Origin: Hwanghaeella grinnelliae
GTDB taxonomy: Bacteria > Pseudomonadota > Alphaproteobacteria > UBA8366 > Aestuariispiraceae
DNA length: 64,000 bases
Assembly: GCF_004005845.1 (NCBI RefSeq)
Contig: NZ_SADE01000001.1
Span: 124,001-188,000 of the forward strand
Direction: 5' to 3'
The notes below the pieces were generated by a model. That model was not told where the DNA came from. It did no database searches and was given only the letters and a program-made list of their open reading frames with translations. The first letter of the stretch is position 1; the number at the start of each line of letters is the position of its first letter. Made by a program: the position numbers and the translations under genes. Positions 29,001-34,730 of this stretch are shown here, piece after piece.

Positions 29001-29828
29001 GCCAACGATACGGATCGGGGGGATACCGAAAGTATTGAACTCGATGGGTTCGATGCCGATCAGGTTGGTTATTTCCTGATCCCCGATGGAGCGCGGCTGA
29101 ACCACGGGCTCTCAGACGGTGACAGCGTTACCTTTGGGCAGAACGGTCAGGGCGAATGGGTCGTCGAGCAAAACGGCAACACCCTGAACGGCCGTGGCTT
29201 CGATGCCTATTATTCGGATCAGAGTCTGAACCCGGATGGCTTGGACCATGTAGAAGAATTCCGTGAATGCGGCGTTGATGTCACAGGCTTTGAGGATCTT
29301 CCCAATTTGGGCGATCACGATTTCAACGACGTTATGTTCTCCACGGAAGAAGAATTGCTTGTCGGCAACTTCGTCGGTGGAGACGATCTTTGGGGTGGTG
29401 AGATCGGCGGCGAGGGCGATGGAGAGAAGGACGTTTTCTTCCACGCCAAGGGCGATGGTGTCGATACGATCCACGACTTCGAAGTTGGGATCGATCAACT
29501 TGTCCTAAGTGGCTACGACCCGAACGATGTGAATTTCATTGCCGATGGTAATGACACGATTGTTCATTTGGGTGATGACGACGCGGTGAAGCTAGTGGGC
29601 GTATCTGCCGACGCTTTTGCCGGCGGCGGCGGGGCAGTGGTCCACGATGCAGATACGGACGGTAGCGGCGCCCTCAATGTGGAAGAACTGGTCAGCATGA
29701 AAGAAGACCTTTTTGCTGATGGCGGATCATCCAATGCGCCGCAAAGCGATGATGCGAGTGTCGTGTTCGTCGCACCCATCGAGCCCGGTATTCTGGATGG
29801 CGGCAACAACAATGACGGCAACGTCTAG
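20073..29828 (+). CDS. Giant RTX/VCBS type I-secreted adhesin (Lap/Bap-like)
   Basis: 3251 residues. Two related beta modules at about 39-90 and 139-195 (both PGET...PGQ...) look like an outer-membrane retention domain and are followed by TAAG at 233-236, a LapG-type cleavage motif. A Gly-rich hinge spans about 269-306. The stalk (about 320-2545) alternates T1SS-143-type modules (GTGPTTVGDTILVKVGADG, LDHPAGDADLSLPI) and VCBS/cadherin-like modules (YGSLTVNADGTWSYTPG). A repeat period of 803 residues includes a near-identical block. RTX nonapeptides occur at about 2549-2602, 2707-2736 and 2902-2933. A jelly-roll-like domain (LLVNGDFEAG) lies at about 2747-2895, a DUF4114-like domain (NLGDHDFNDVMF) near 3000-3090, a secretion-target region (GDGVDTIHDFEVGIDQL) near 3112-3175 and an EF-hand loop at 3194-3205. 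It has no N-terminal signal peptide, as expected for a type I substrate. It probably mediates Ca-dependent surface attachment or biofilm formation. Confidence 0.92.
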   Translation: MAVENSIPVAGYTNGADSAFDYISENHERAGSALDVADVAPGETVRIDVDPGQALRPGFDVTGATITRDGSIITISLPNGGTIELTGPSPDAFTDDPPLLLQPEPAFTEMKARFEATSDGEEKVELTSAQDGTALEVPRPLPGETDEYEIEPGQTVILGFKLDEVEVLQTETDIILIFDDGAQITLSALVGMALGENPPNFVEPGGTLISSAELLELAGDMTALAETLDGIETAAGAGDVAPVTNFGFGATFGDSGFDSGNGQSSGTTPGGGGGGGGGGGGGGGGGASASGGGGGPGPGPGPIPTPPTVDTIPEISAIPLTFGEETLDVVIPPIEFPDALLSVDFGDDGAASGAPVTFATTTLTDLDALSLTSGGDSLSFQLSADGTEIVATAGTPPVTVFVVEIVTAGDSYSYSFDLQGPLDHAAGEGANTLALPITVQAEDADGSTASASFDVTVVDGMPKVVSFGPTLSAENASVDEDDLAAGSDGGQATVVSGSLGLTGDLITLDYGTDGPAPGAPDALNVGDFDLVLSGTPPEGLTSNGVAVTYSAFDPATGTITASAGGQTVFTVTVKADGTYDFNLMAPLDHPTGAGQNSLDLGFTVTASPSAATIASVLDADGDAVSLDGDSNISRGFSVTVVDDVPSIAENDALQVKEASGQAIGGDVLASVTEGADGVTLTGFTYTDVNGDLQAGTFGTPVATQFGTLTVNSDGTWSYTATNAADNDDVPEADGFIYTLTDADGDEVTAVQAIEVLDSGAPALSATGATVDEADITDTAGQDISVTFGADGAGSVTLADTTADLDAAGFTSNGEAVTFSLSNDGLTLIGSANGSTVVTIAISGNATDGFRYDATLTGALDHPAGDADLSLPITIVATDGDGTQTSAGASIAITDDGPVAANDATIVVKESAGPIGTDQGAANLLANDDMGADGGELASFTYTDENGQSATADAGSTVDTQYGSLTVNADGTWSYTPGAAPNNTSGASDGFTYTIRDADGDESTATQGITLTDDFAPVVDFGTGKKDIFLHLDEDDLAAGTDGTGPTTVGDTILVKVGADGLESVTIAQSTVDILNQATLKSGGSDIDFTLSADGTVMTGTAGGETILTVAVTGNPTDGFRFDVTLSGPIDHHPAFGENSTGTMPLTFVATDGDGTTGQDRAFLFIKDDVPTLTNDTVVTVAESGGVATTGDLLAGAELGADDGNGLSVSGFTYTDDTGETQQGVLGQEMDTQYGKLTVNADGTWSYTADEAADQTDGPVADDFTYSIVDGDGDVASAIQNIDIIDSGSAPTIDPEGDVFGGTVAEAGLEDGAVVLTQQAEVAFGPDGPASEDPVVFSADTVSTLTDRGLTSAGTALSYSVSEDGRTVTATANGGTVFTIELGNVALADAEGNATYDYTFTLESPLDHTGAEGEAIDGILFPVVITDGDGTQTATEVTINVTDDAPGAADDVLVSVQEASDAVGTDSGADNLLANDDLGADGGELVSFAYTDGNGLPATASAGSTVATQFGSLTVNANGTWSYTPGVAANNAGGVSDGFTYTVRDADGDEASATQGITITDSGAPVLSTSGATVEEADITDTAGQTIEVTFGADGAGSVTLADTTADLDAAGFTSNGEAVTFSLSNDGLTLIGSANGSTVVTIAISGNASDGFRYDATLTGALDHPAGDADLSLPITIVATDGDGTQSSADTSIAITDDGPVASDDAAVTVEEDAGAVGTAQGAANLLSNDDLGADGGELAAFTYTNANGESATADAGSTVDTQYGSLTVNADGTWSYTPGAAPNNEAGAEDGFTYTVRDADGDEATAVQSITLTDDHAPVVSFGQGSDFTRVGLDEDDLSTGTDGTGPTTVGDTILVNVGVDGLASVTIAQSTADLLNQVTLKSGGEDLEFSISEDGTVMTATAGGETILTVTVSGNPTDGFRYDVSLSGPIDHYPAFGENTTGTMPLTFVATDGDGTTGEASAYLFVKDDVPTLTNDTVVTVAESGGVATTGDLLAGAELGADDGNGLSVSGFTYTDDTGETQQGVLGQEMDTQYGKLTVSADGTWSYTADEAADQTDGPVADGFTYSIVDGDGDVASAVQAIEIIDSGSAPTIDPEGDVFGGTVAEAGLEDGAVVLTQQAEVAFGPDGPASEDPVVFSADIVSTLTDRGLTSAGTALSYSVSEDGKTVTATANGGTVFTIELGNVALADAEGNATYDYTFTLESSLDHTGAEGEAIEGILFPVVITDGDGTQTATEVTINVTDDDPVASDDTGVSLQEGNYSVDSNVMDNDDAGADGGVLVSFTYTDADGVEQTAPAGDTVQTQLGTLTVNADGSWSFDADLNAVGDLTAAADAGFTYVIQDGDGDTASATQGITIDAPLDAQATVTVSAEGDEDAMIPLVITVDPIGESEFLQVVDVTISNLPADVTLFDASGIEIAVIDGSATVGVDALQGLQIQRGANISNDIQGLQVTARVENIALGTTTDSVATGTVVVHAVADDPTLTASATVVDDATGAGGGNDNGWGNGDDNAPGGSEHHNNAENAGGNDNNMGNSPGNSGHGAGEGAIAGTDSADVMRGTANDDVILAGSGDDTVYGRGGDDDIKGEAGDDVIYGDHYAGTGDISFEISAGLTDLDGSESLSLTMSGLPDTGTLSNAQGDIIPIVGGIAVLTGVQLNGLVLTVDADQPAFTVTVEAQSTDTDPDDGATDQSAVVTRVLEIVPSPAGEAGDDTLQGGGGSDVIYGNDGDDVIQGDGTGTTTSALGGNLLVNGDFEAGVTGVGGNLDVPGWHVHDSLVEVRLSRMGGDDRGNQVIDAEGKGFTKISQSVDGLEPGQALHLNFDTAGRRGANHQEADGFRVSWNGEVVAEVADLHGVSTFSFDLIAGSGDGTDTLMFEGIGDFSKKGALLDNVSLRPVTDIENVPGDDQLHGGAGNDDVAGNAGNDWIVGGTDDGEIDVHSTLDATFVSSSAGYNNTIGYYVKGEDGEPTVGKVLWANANDTDRGDTESIELDGFDADQVGYFLIPDGARLNHGLSDGDSVTFGQNGQGEWVVEQNGNTLNGRGFDAYYSDQSLNPDGLDHVEEFRECGVDVTGFEDLPNLGDHDFNDVMFSTEEELLVGNFVGGDDLWGGEIGGEGDGEKDVFFHAKGDGVDTIHDFEVGIDQLVLSGYDPNDVNFIADGNDTIVHLGDDDAVKLVGVSADAFAGGGGAVVHDADTDGSGALNVEELVSMKEDLFADGGSSNAPQSDDASVVFVAPIEPGILDGGNNNDGNV
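20769..20780 (+). other. Putative LapG-type proteolytic site (TAAG, residues 233-236)
   Basis: The codons read Thr-Ala-Ala-Gly, just after the two N-terminal modules and before the glycine-rich hinge. In Pseudomonas LapA the same tetrapeptide is cut by the periplasmic protease LapG to release the adhesin. Neither lapG nor lapD is seen in this window, so the function is inferred. Confidence 0.55.
22341..26814 (+). repeat. Long direct repeat inside the adhesin, period about 2.4 kb
   Basis: The block starting at 22341 recurs from 24750, an offset of 2409 bases or 803 codons. Each copy is about 2.06 kb and encodes the same order of modules. The final part (23577-24405 versus 25986-26814) is almost identical even at silent sites, whereas the VCBS unit following each copy has diverged. 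This indicates a recent duplication or ongoing gene conversion that sets the length of the stalk. Confidence 0.85.
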
Positions 29829-29876
29829 CCGCTATCTTTGAGTTGTCCTCGGGTCTACTCTCTCGAGGTTTTCCCT

Positions 29877-29905
29877 GGGGCCGCTTTATGCGGCCCCTTT
29901 TTTTT
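29877..29905 (+). terminator. Intrinsic terminator after the adhesin
   Basis: A perfect 8-base GC stem (GGGGCCGC, complement GCGGCCCC) with a TTTAT loop is followed by eight Ts. It lies 49 bases after the adhesin stop codon and separates the adhesin transcript from the DUF423 gene. Confidence 0.95.
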
Positions 29906-30003
29906 CGGATGCGGTTGAGACAATCCGTCCATGGACGGGACAGCCGATAAATGGCTAGTTAAATGCTGGATTCAACATTTTGTGTCGAAAGGAGAGGGCG
30001 CCG

Positions 30004-30375
30004 ATGAGATGGGCTGTCCTTCTGGCCGGATTGAGTGGGGCTTGTGCTGTGGCTATGGGGGCCGGGGCGGCGCACGGCCTGTCCGGCCGTCTAGGGCCTG
30101 AAGCCTTGGGTTGGGTGCGGACGGGTGCCGAATATCAATTATGGCATAGCGTGCTGCTTGCCGCGATCGGTCTGTTCGGCACGCGTGGTAACGGGTTCAC
30201 GATTTCAGCTGTCTTGTTGGCTGTTGGCATTCTTGTGTTCTGCGGCAGCCTTTATGTCATGGCCTTTACCGGCTTGCGTTGGCTGGGGGCGGTAACGCCC
30301 ATAGGGGGTACAGCGATGATCGCCGGGTGGCTCGTTCTGGCTTGGGCCGGGTGGCGCCACACCGGTCCCCGGTAA
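30004..30375 (+). CDS. DUF423 small membrane protein
   Basis: A 123-residue inner-membrane protein with four hydrophobic segments. The family pattern is clear: GLSGACAVAMGAGAAHGLSG at the N-terminus, then WVRTGAEYQLWHSVLLAAIG and later LYVMAFTGLRWLGAVTPIGG. DUF423 proteins (YwdK/YgdD-like) have no established function. The ATG at 30004 has a GGAGAGG ribosome site; the frame opens 24 bases earlier without support. It lies after the adhesin terminator and 97 bases before the lipoprotein gene on the same strand, so co-transcription with the latter is possible. Confidence 0.88.
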   Translation: MRWAVLLAGLSGACAVAMGAGAAHGLSGRLGPEALGWVRTGAEYQLWHSVLLAAIGLFGTRGNGFTISAVLLAVGILVFCGSLYVMAFTGLRWLGAVTPIGGTAMIAGWLVLAWAGWRHTGPR

Positions 30376-30472
30376 ATCCCGCGATTTATTGATGCCCCAA
30401 CCGAAGCGTCGTAGACTCGTTAAAATTTTCAAGTCGCGGTCAAATCGCGATCCAGGCTGAAAGGCTGGGTGG

Positions 30473-31474
30473 ATGGGTATTTTCGCAAATAGCAGGCAGG
30501 CCAACCCAAGTCGATGGCGCGTTATCACCGCTGTCGCGGCATTCGCTTTGCTATGCGGCTGTGCCGAAAGGGCTTATTTAGCGGATGATGGATGGCGGGG
30601 AACCGTGTCGGGCTTGTCGAGTGACCAGACCCCTGTGCAGGCTTATGTGCCAAACGGTACTGGCACCGATACAGCAAATGAAGACCCGGGCGCCGGCGCG
30701 TCGATCTCTGCTTCAGACTACGATGCCTGTGTTATTCAGCGTTTGTCCGGTGGGGACGAGCCGACGGCAAGCGAGTTGCGCGATGCTTTTACCTGCATAG
30801 GCGCAAGTCTCAATCTGAGCTTCAGTAAGAGCGGCCATATCCTGGCACGGAGCTACAGCAATTGGACCCGGGTCACGTCGACACCGTTTTTCAGTGAAGC
30901 CATCGGCGACCGGTACGGTGTGGTCTACGCGAATGCGCGGGCCTTGGGGCTGGACGGACCGATCAATCATTTTGATCGCGGGTTTCCTGTTGGATCGACA
31001 TTGGCCATTCCCACCTTCACCTTGTCTGAGGAGGGAAAAGTTGCGGGCGGACCGTTGATCCTCGTTGAGAAGATGGAACCCGGCTTCTTCGCGCTGCAGG
31101 GGAATTGGCGTTACACCATCGTGGCCGCAGATGGACATATCGTGGCCGCGACTCGGGGGGGCAATGAAGAGGATGTCTCAATCTGCGCCGATTGTACCCA
31201 TTCGCAAACGGATTTGTTGTACGCCACGCTGCTGAACGATGGAATTGAACCCTACGCGGAAGGGGCCGGACCGGTGTTTCCGTCACAGGACACTTACGGC
31301 AGTTCCGGTGGTTTGGTCGCGCCAAGTCCAAACGACGCCCAAGTCGACAGCGAAATAGGCGCCCCCGGCATCGGCACTGTCTTGGACCCTAACGCAAGCG
31401 TGTTTGATCCCAATGCGCCACTTGATCCGGACGCCCCAATATTCGATCCGAATGCGCCGACTACGGATGGTTGA
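30473..31474 (+). CDS. Lipoprotein with cytochrome P460-like domain and Asp-Pro-Asn tail
   Basis: 333 residues. Basic residues and a hydrophobic stretch end in a lipobox (ALLCGC, lipidated Cys30). After a Thr/Asp/Gly linker, residues of about 125-255 resemble the cytochrome P460 fold: SNWTRVTSTPFFSEAIGDRY, FPVGSTLAIPTFTLSEEGK, GPLILVEKMEPGFFALQGNW and RYTIVAADG. The haem-attachment site expected as CxxCH appears as C-A-D-C-T-H at residues 238-243, with one residue inserted, so c-type haem binding is doubtful. The C-terminus (DNA 31379-31459) has four Asp-Pro-Asn/Asp-Ala units, nearly the same as those in the TolC-type protein. Its role is unknown; an accessory part of the adhesin or its secretion system is an inference from the shared tail and location. 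Confidence 0.7.
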   Translation: MGIFANSRQANPSRWRVITAVAAFALLCGCAERAYLADDGWRGTVSGLSSDQTPVQAYVPNGTGTDTANEDPGAGASISASDYDACVIQRLSGGDEPTASELRDAFTCIGASLNLSFSKSGHILARSYSNWTRVTSTPFFSEAIGDRYGVVYANARALGLDGPINHFDRGFPVGSTLAIPTFTLSEEGKVAGGPLILVEKMEPGFFALQGNWRYTIVAADGHIVAATRGGNEEDVSICADCTHSQTDLLYATLLNDGIEPYAEGAGPVFPSQDTYGSSGGLVAPSPNDAQVDSEIGAPGIGTVLDPNASVFDPNAPLDPDAPIFDPNAPTTDG

Positions 31475-31480
31475 AGCGCT

Positions 31481-31498
31481 CCCCAGTGAATGCTGGGG
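31481..31498. terminator. Short hairpin between convergent genes
   Basis: A 6-base perfect stem, CCCCAG and CTGGGG, with a 6-base loop lies between the lipoprotein stop and the end of the convergent usp gene. There is no T-run on either side, so it is a weak or factor-assisted terminator candidate only. Confidence 0.35.
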
Positions 31499-31508
31499 CA
31501 ATGAACAA

Positions 31509-31937
31509 TTATTCCCGAACGACGAGCACAGAACACTTGGCATGGCGGACGACCTTTGCGGCGGTCGGGCCAAGCAGATAATCCTGCATTTCAGGCCGAT
31601 GTGATCCGATAACGATCAGGTCGGATTTGGTTTCCCGGGCAAAATGCAGGATTTCGTCATAGGCCGATCCATGGCCGACGATGTGCTGCACTGGAATGTC
31701 ATCGGGAATGTTTTTCTTTGAAAATTCATGCAGTTGCTGCCGGATCTGTTCCATCAGCTTCGCAGCGTGTTCTTTCGGGAAGAAGGAACCCACCAACGAA
31801 GATCCGAAGTCGGGCACCACGGTCAGCAGGTGAATCCGTGAGCCGGAGGTATGCGCGATATGTACGCTCTCGGGCAAGGCTTTCCGCCAGGAAGATTCAT
31901 GGACCAGGTCGACCGCAAGCAGAATGTCTTTATACAT
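31509..31937 (-). CDS. Universal stress protein (UspA family)
   Basis: A 142-residue single-domain Usp. It begins MYKDILLAVDLVHESSW with the conserved Asp of the nucleotide site and ends DLIVIGSHRPEMQDYLLGPT then AAKVVRHAKCSVLVVRE. The ATP-binding G-2X-G-9X-G(S/T) loop is present only in altered form (GSHRPEMQDYLLGPT), so ATP binding is uncertain. It lies 22 bases after the TRAP permease gene on the same strand. A Usp encoded with a TRAP transporter is known from the ectoine transporter TeaABC-TeaD, where TeaD modulates uptake, and a similar regulatory role is plausible here. Confidence 0.9.
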   Translation of the reverse strand: MYKDILLAVDLVHESSWRKALPESVHIAHTSGSRIHLLTVVPDFGSSLVGSFFPKEHAAKLMEQIRQQLHEFSKKNIPDDIPVQHIVGHGSAYDEILHFARETKSDLIVIGSHRPEMQDYLLGPTAAKVVRHAKCSVLVVRE

Positions 31938-31959
31938 TTCGTTTCCCCAATCGACGGTT

Positions 31960-34575
31960 CTAGAAGGCCGGAACGTCGGTTCGACGCCGCTGCAACATGA
32001 TGATCAAGGCGAGGAACAACAGGGCGGGCACATAGAAGACCTCTTTCACAACCCGATCGGCCTCACGCGATACTGAAAGGATCGCCCAATCGAAATCGAT
32101 CTTCTGTTCTTCCGCCCAGGACCCGAAGCCGACATTGTCGACGATCAAGCGGTCGCCGTCCGGCAGAAGTTCAAGGCCAATTTCCTTCAGGCGTTCCTCG
32201 CCGCTTGCAGGTGGTCCCACGGGGAGTTCCACGGTCCTGGTTTCGATTTTGCCGTTATCGAAGTTCTCGTATTCGAAGACGACCCGAATGTTCTCACCTT
32301 CGTCGACGCCTTCGGCGACCTCGTAGACCTTCTCCGCAGCCAAGGTTTCATAGGGCGGTACGATCATATCCAGCCAGAATCCGGGCCTGAACAGGGTGAA
32401 GGCGACAAGCAGCAGGACGACGCTTTCCCATATCTTACACTTGGCAAAGAAATAACCCTGCGTGGCCGCCGCAAATATCATCATGGCGACCGTCGCAGTT
32501 ATGAAGACGAAGATTGCCTCCAGAATGGTGACGTCGATTAACAGCAAGTCTGTGTTGAAGATGAACAGGAACGGCAGCGCCACTGTCCTGAGAGAATAGT
32601 AAAACGCGGTCAATCCTGTCTTGATCGGGTCGCCGCCGGATATCGCCGCGGCGGCAAAAGACGCCAAGCCCACCGGCGGGGTCACATCGGCCATGATCCC
32701 GAAATAAAACACGAACAGGTGAACTGCGATCAACGGCACGATCAACCCGTTCTGCGCGCCAACATCGACCACGACGAAAGCCATCAGGGACGAGACGACG
32801 ATGTAGTTTGCCGTTGTCGGCAGGCCCATGCCCAGGATCAGACTGAACACGGCAACCAACACCAGCATCAGGATCAAACTGCCACCAGATAGGAATTCAA
32901 TGAAATCGCCGACAACCTGATGTGCCCCCGTGAGGGAGATGGTGCCAACAACGATCCCTGCGGCGCCGGTTGCGACCGCAATGCCGATCATGTTTCGTGC
33001 GCCGGCGATCATGCCATCCACGAAATCGCGAACACCCCGGCGGAACTCGCTATCCAGCGCGCCTTCCTGCCTGAAGAAGGATTTCAGGGGATGTTGCGTG
33101 AACATGATGAAGACCATGCCCATCGTCGCCCAGAAGGCGGACAGGGCAGGCGACAGATGTTCGACCATCAGGCACCAGATCAAGACAATGATCGGGATCA
33201 GATAGTAAAGGCCCGCCATGGCGGTGGGTTTCGTTTCCGGCAATTCCGTGACTTCGGAATTGGGGTCGTCGATTTCCAAGTCGGGATACTTCGCGGCGAC
33301 GGAAAGAAGCGCGACATAGGTGATGACGAACAATACGGAAACCGCATAAATCGTGGCATCGCCGAAGACATCCTTCGTCCAGCCCAGCCCGTAATACATG
33401 ATTGCGCAAAGCGCCGCGAAGCCCACGAAACCGCCAAGCACACCTGTAAGGCGGCGCAGCACCGTTTGGGCCGGGCCAGGTCTCGGGAGACCTTGCATAC
33501 CGGCTTTCAGGGCTTCGAGGTGGACGATATAGAGCAGCGCGATATAGCTGATCGTTGCCGGCAGGAAAGCGTGCTTCACGACATCCAGATAGGATACGCC
33601 GACATATTCGACCATCAGGAAGGCGGCGGCCCCCATGACAGGCGGCATGATCTGACCGTTCACGGAAGACGCGACCTCGACCGCGCCGGCGGCTTCCGGT
33701 TTGAAACCCACACGCTTCATCAGGGGGATGGTGAACGTGCCGGTCGTGACCGTGTTGGCGATCGACGAGCCCGAAATCAACCCGGTCATGGCCGACGACA
33801 CGACGGCCGCTTTGGCCGGGCCGCCGCGCAGATGGCCCATAAGGGCAAAGGCGATCTTGATGAACCAATTACCCGCGCCTGCCTTGTCCAGCAAAGACCC
33901 GAACAGAACGAACAGGAAGACCAGTGACGCAGACACATTCAGCGCAATGCCGAATACACCTTCTTCCTGCATCCAAAAATGCCAGAGTGCCTTGCCATAG
34001 GAAGCGCCCTTCCACTGGACGACTTCCGGAATGAAAGGCTGATCGCCAAAGAAGACATAAGTCAGGAAAACACTGGCCACGATCAACAAGGGGAAACCAA
34101 GGGCTCGATAGGTGGCGATCATCATGACCACCATGCCGATCGTGGAAACCACCAAGTCGGTCACCGTCGGCAGACCAGCGCGGTTCGATATCCCTTCGTA
34201 GAAGACAAACATGTAAAGGCAGCATGCGGCGCCGGCGAGCCCCAGGATCCAATCGTACCAGGGCACTGAGTGCCGCGGCGACGACGCAAAGAGCGGATAG
34301 GCCATGGCGGCAAGGAACAGAGCTACCGCTAGATGGATCTGACGAGCAAATGGGATGACATCGGTAAAGAACTTGATGTCCGTAAGTCCGCTTAGGACAT
34401 AAGGAACGCTCGATGCCGTATAGATGTGGAAAACCGACCAGGAAAAGGCCACGATCGCCAACATCAATCCCACGGGACCCTTTGGATCGCGCGCCCCGGT
34501 ATCGGTAGAGGCTACGAGATCTTCGAGATCGATATTGCTGGCACCCTTGCCGGATGCTTGGCCGGTATCACTCAT
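31960..34575 (-). CDS. TRAP transporter fused 4TM/12TM permease (TAXI type)
   Basis: An 871-residue inner-membrane protein joining the small DctQ-like and large DctM-like subunits (4TM/12TM fusion family). A hydrophilic N-terminus of about 35 residues is followed by many membrane segments. DctM-type motifs include SGSSIANTVTTGTFTIPLMK, GAVEVASSVNGQIMPPVMGA and GMGLPTTANYIVVSSLMAF, and ADVTPPVGLASFAAAAISGG is also conserved. The last 170 residues carry a soluble C-terminal domain of DUF3394 type before a final membrane segment. Together with the TAXI binding protein encoded upstream it forms an ion-gradient-driven importer, probably of a carboxylate or amino acid such as glutamate. The 155-base gap before it holds a stem-loop. 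Confidence 0.92.
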   Translation of the reverse strand: MSDTGQASGKGASNIDLEDLVASTDTGARDPKGPVGLMLAIVAFSWSVFHIYTASSVPYVLSGLTDIKFFTDVIPFARQIHLAVALFLAAMAYPLFASSPRHSVPWYDWILGLAGAACCLYMFVFYEGISNRAGLPTVTDLVVSTIGMVVMMIATYRALGFPLLIVASVFLTYVFFGDQPFIPEVVQWKGASYGKALWHFWMQEEGVFGIALNVSASLVFLFVLFGSLLDKAGAGNWFIKIAFALMGHLRGGPAKAAVVSSAMTGLISGSSIANTVTTGTFTIPLMKRVGFKPEAAGAVEVASSVNGQIMPPVMGAAAFLMVEYVGVSYLDVVKHAFLPATISYIALLYIVHLEALKAGMQGLPRPGPAQTVLRRLTGVLGGFVGFAALCAIMYYGLGWTKDVFGDATIYAVSVLFVITYVALLSVAAKYPDLEIDDPNSEVTELPETKPTAMAGLYYLIPIIVLIWCLMVEHLSPALSAFWATMGMVFIMFTQHPLKSFFRQEGALDSEFRRGVRDFVDGMIAGARNMIGIAVATGAAGIVVGTISLTGAHQVVGDFIEFLSGGSLILMLVLVAVFSLILGMGLPTTANYIVVSSLMAFVVVDVGAQNGLIVPLIAVHLFVFYFGIMADVTPPVGLASFAAAAISGGDPIKTGLTAFYYSLRTVALPFLFIFNTDLLLIDVTILEAIFVFITATVAMMIFAAATQGYFFAKCKIWESVVLLLVAFTLFRPGFWLDMIVPPYETLAAEKVYEVAEGVDEGENIRVVFEYENFDNGKIETRTVELPVGPPASGEERLKEIGLELLPDGDRLIVDNVGFGSWAEEQKIDFDWAILSVSREADRVVKEVFYVPALLFLALIIMLQRRRTDVPAF

Positions 34576-34681
34576 GAAGGTCCCCTATTGCGTTCAGTAC
34601 GGAAGATCGAGGTGTTTTGAAAAGGTACGAACAAATATTCTTGGATTAGCGCCTGGAAACTGACTGTTGGCGGAAGGAAAA

Positions 34682-34712
34682 CCGGGAAGGCACAACAACA
34701 GCACCTTCCCGG
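34682..34712 (-). ncRNA. Stem-loop between TAXI binding protein and permease genes
   Basis: A perfect 9-base stem (CCGGGAAGG and CCTTCCCGG) encloses a 13-base loop directly after the TAXI gene on the minus strand. Only three Ts follow, so it is more likely an mRNA 3'-end stabiliser or partial terminator than a full stop. It would let the binding protein be made in excess of the permease. Confidence 0.55.
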
Positions 34713-34730
34713 GAGACCTTTAGAACCGTC

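Noticed and set aside
32920-33927. 335-residue frame antisense to the TRAP permease
   Set aside because: Charged low-complexity translation typical of the reverse of a membrane-protein gene; no ribosome site or family match.
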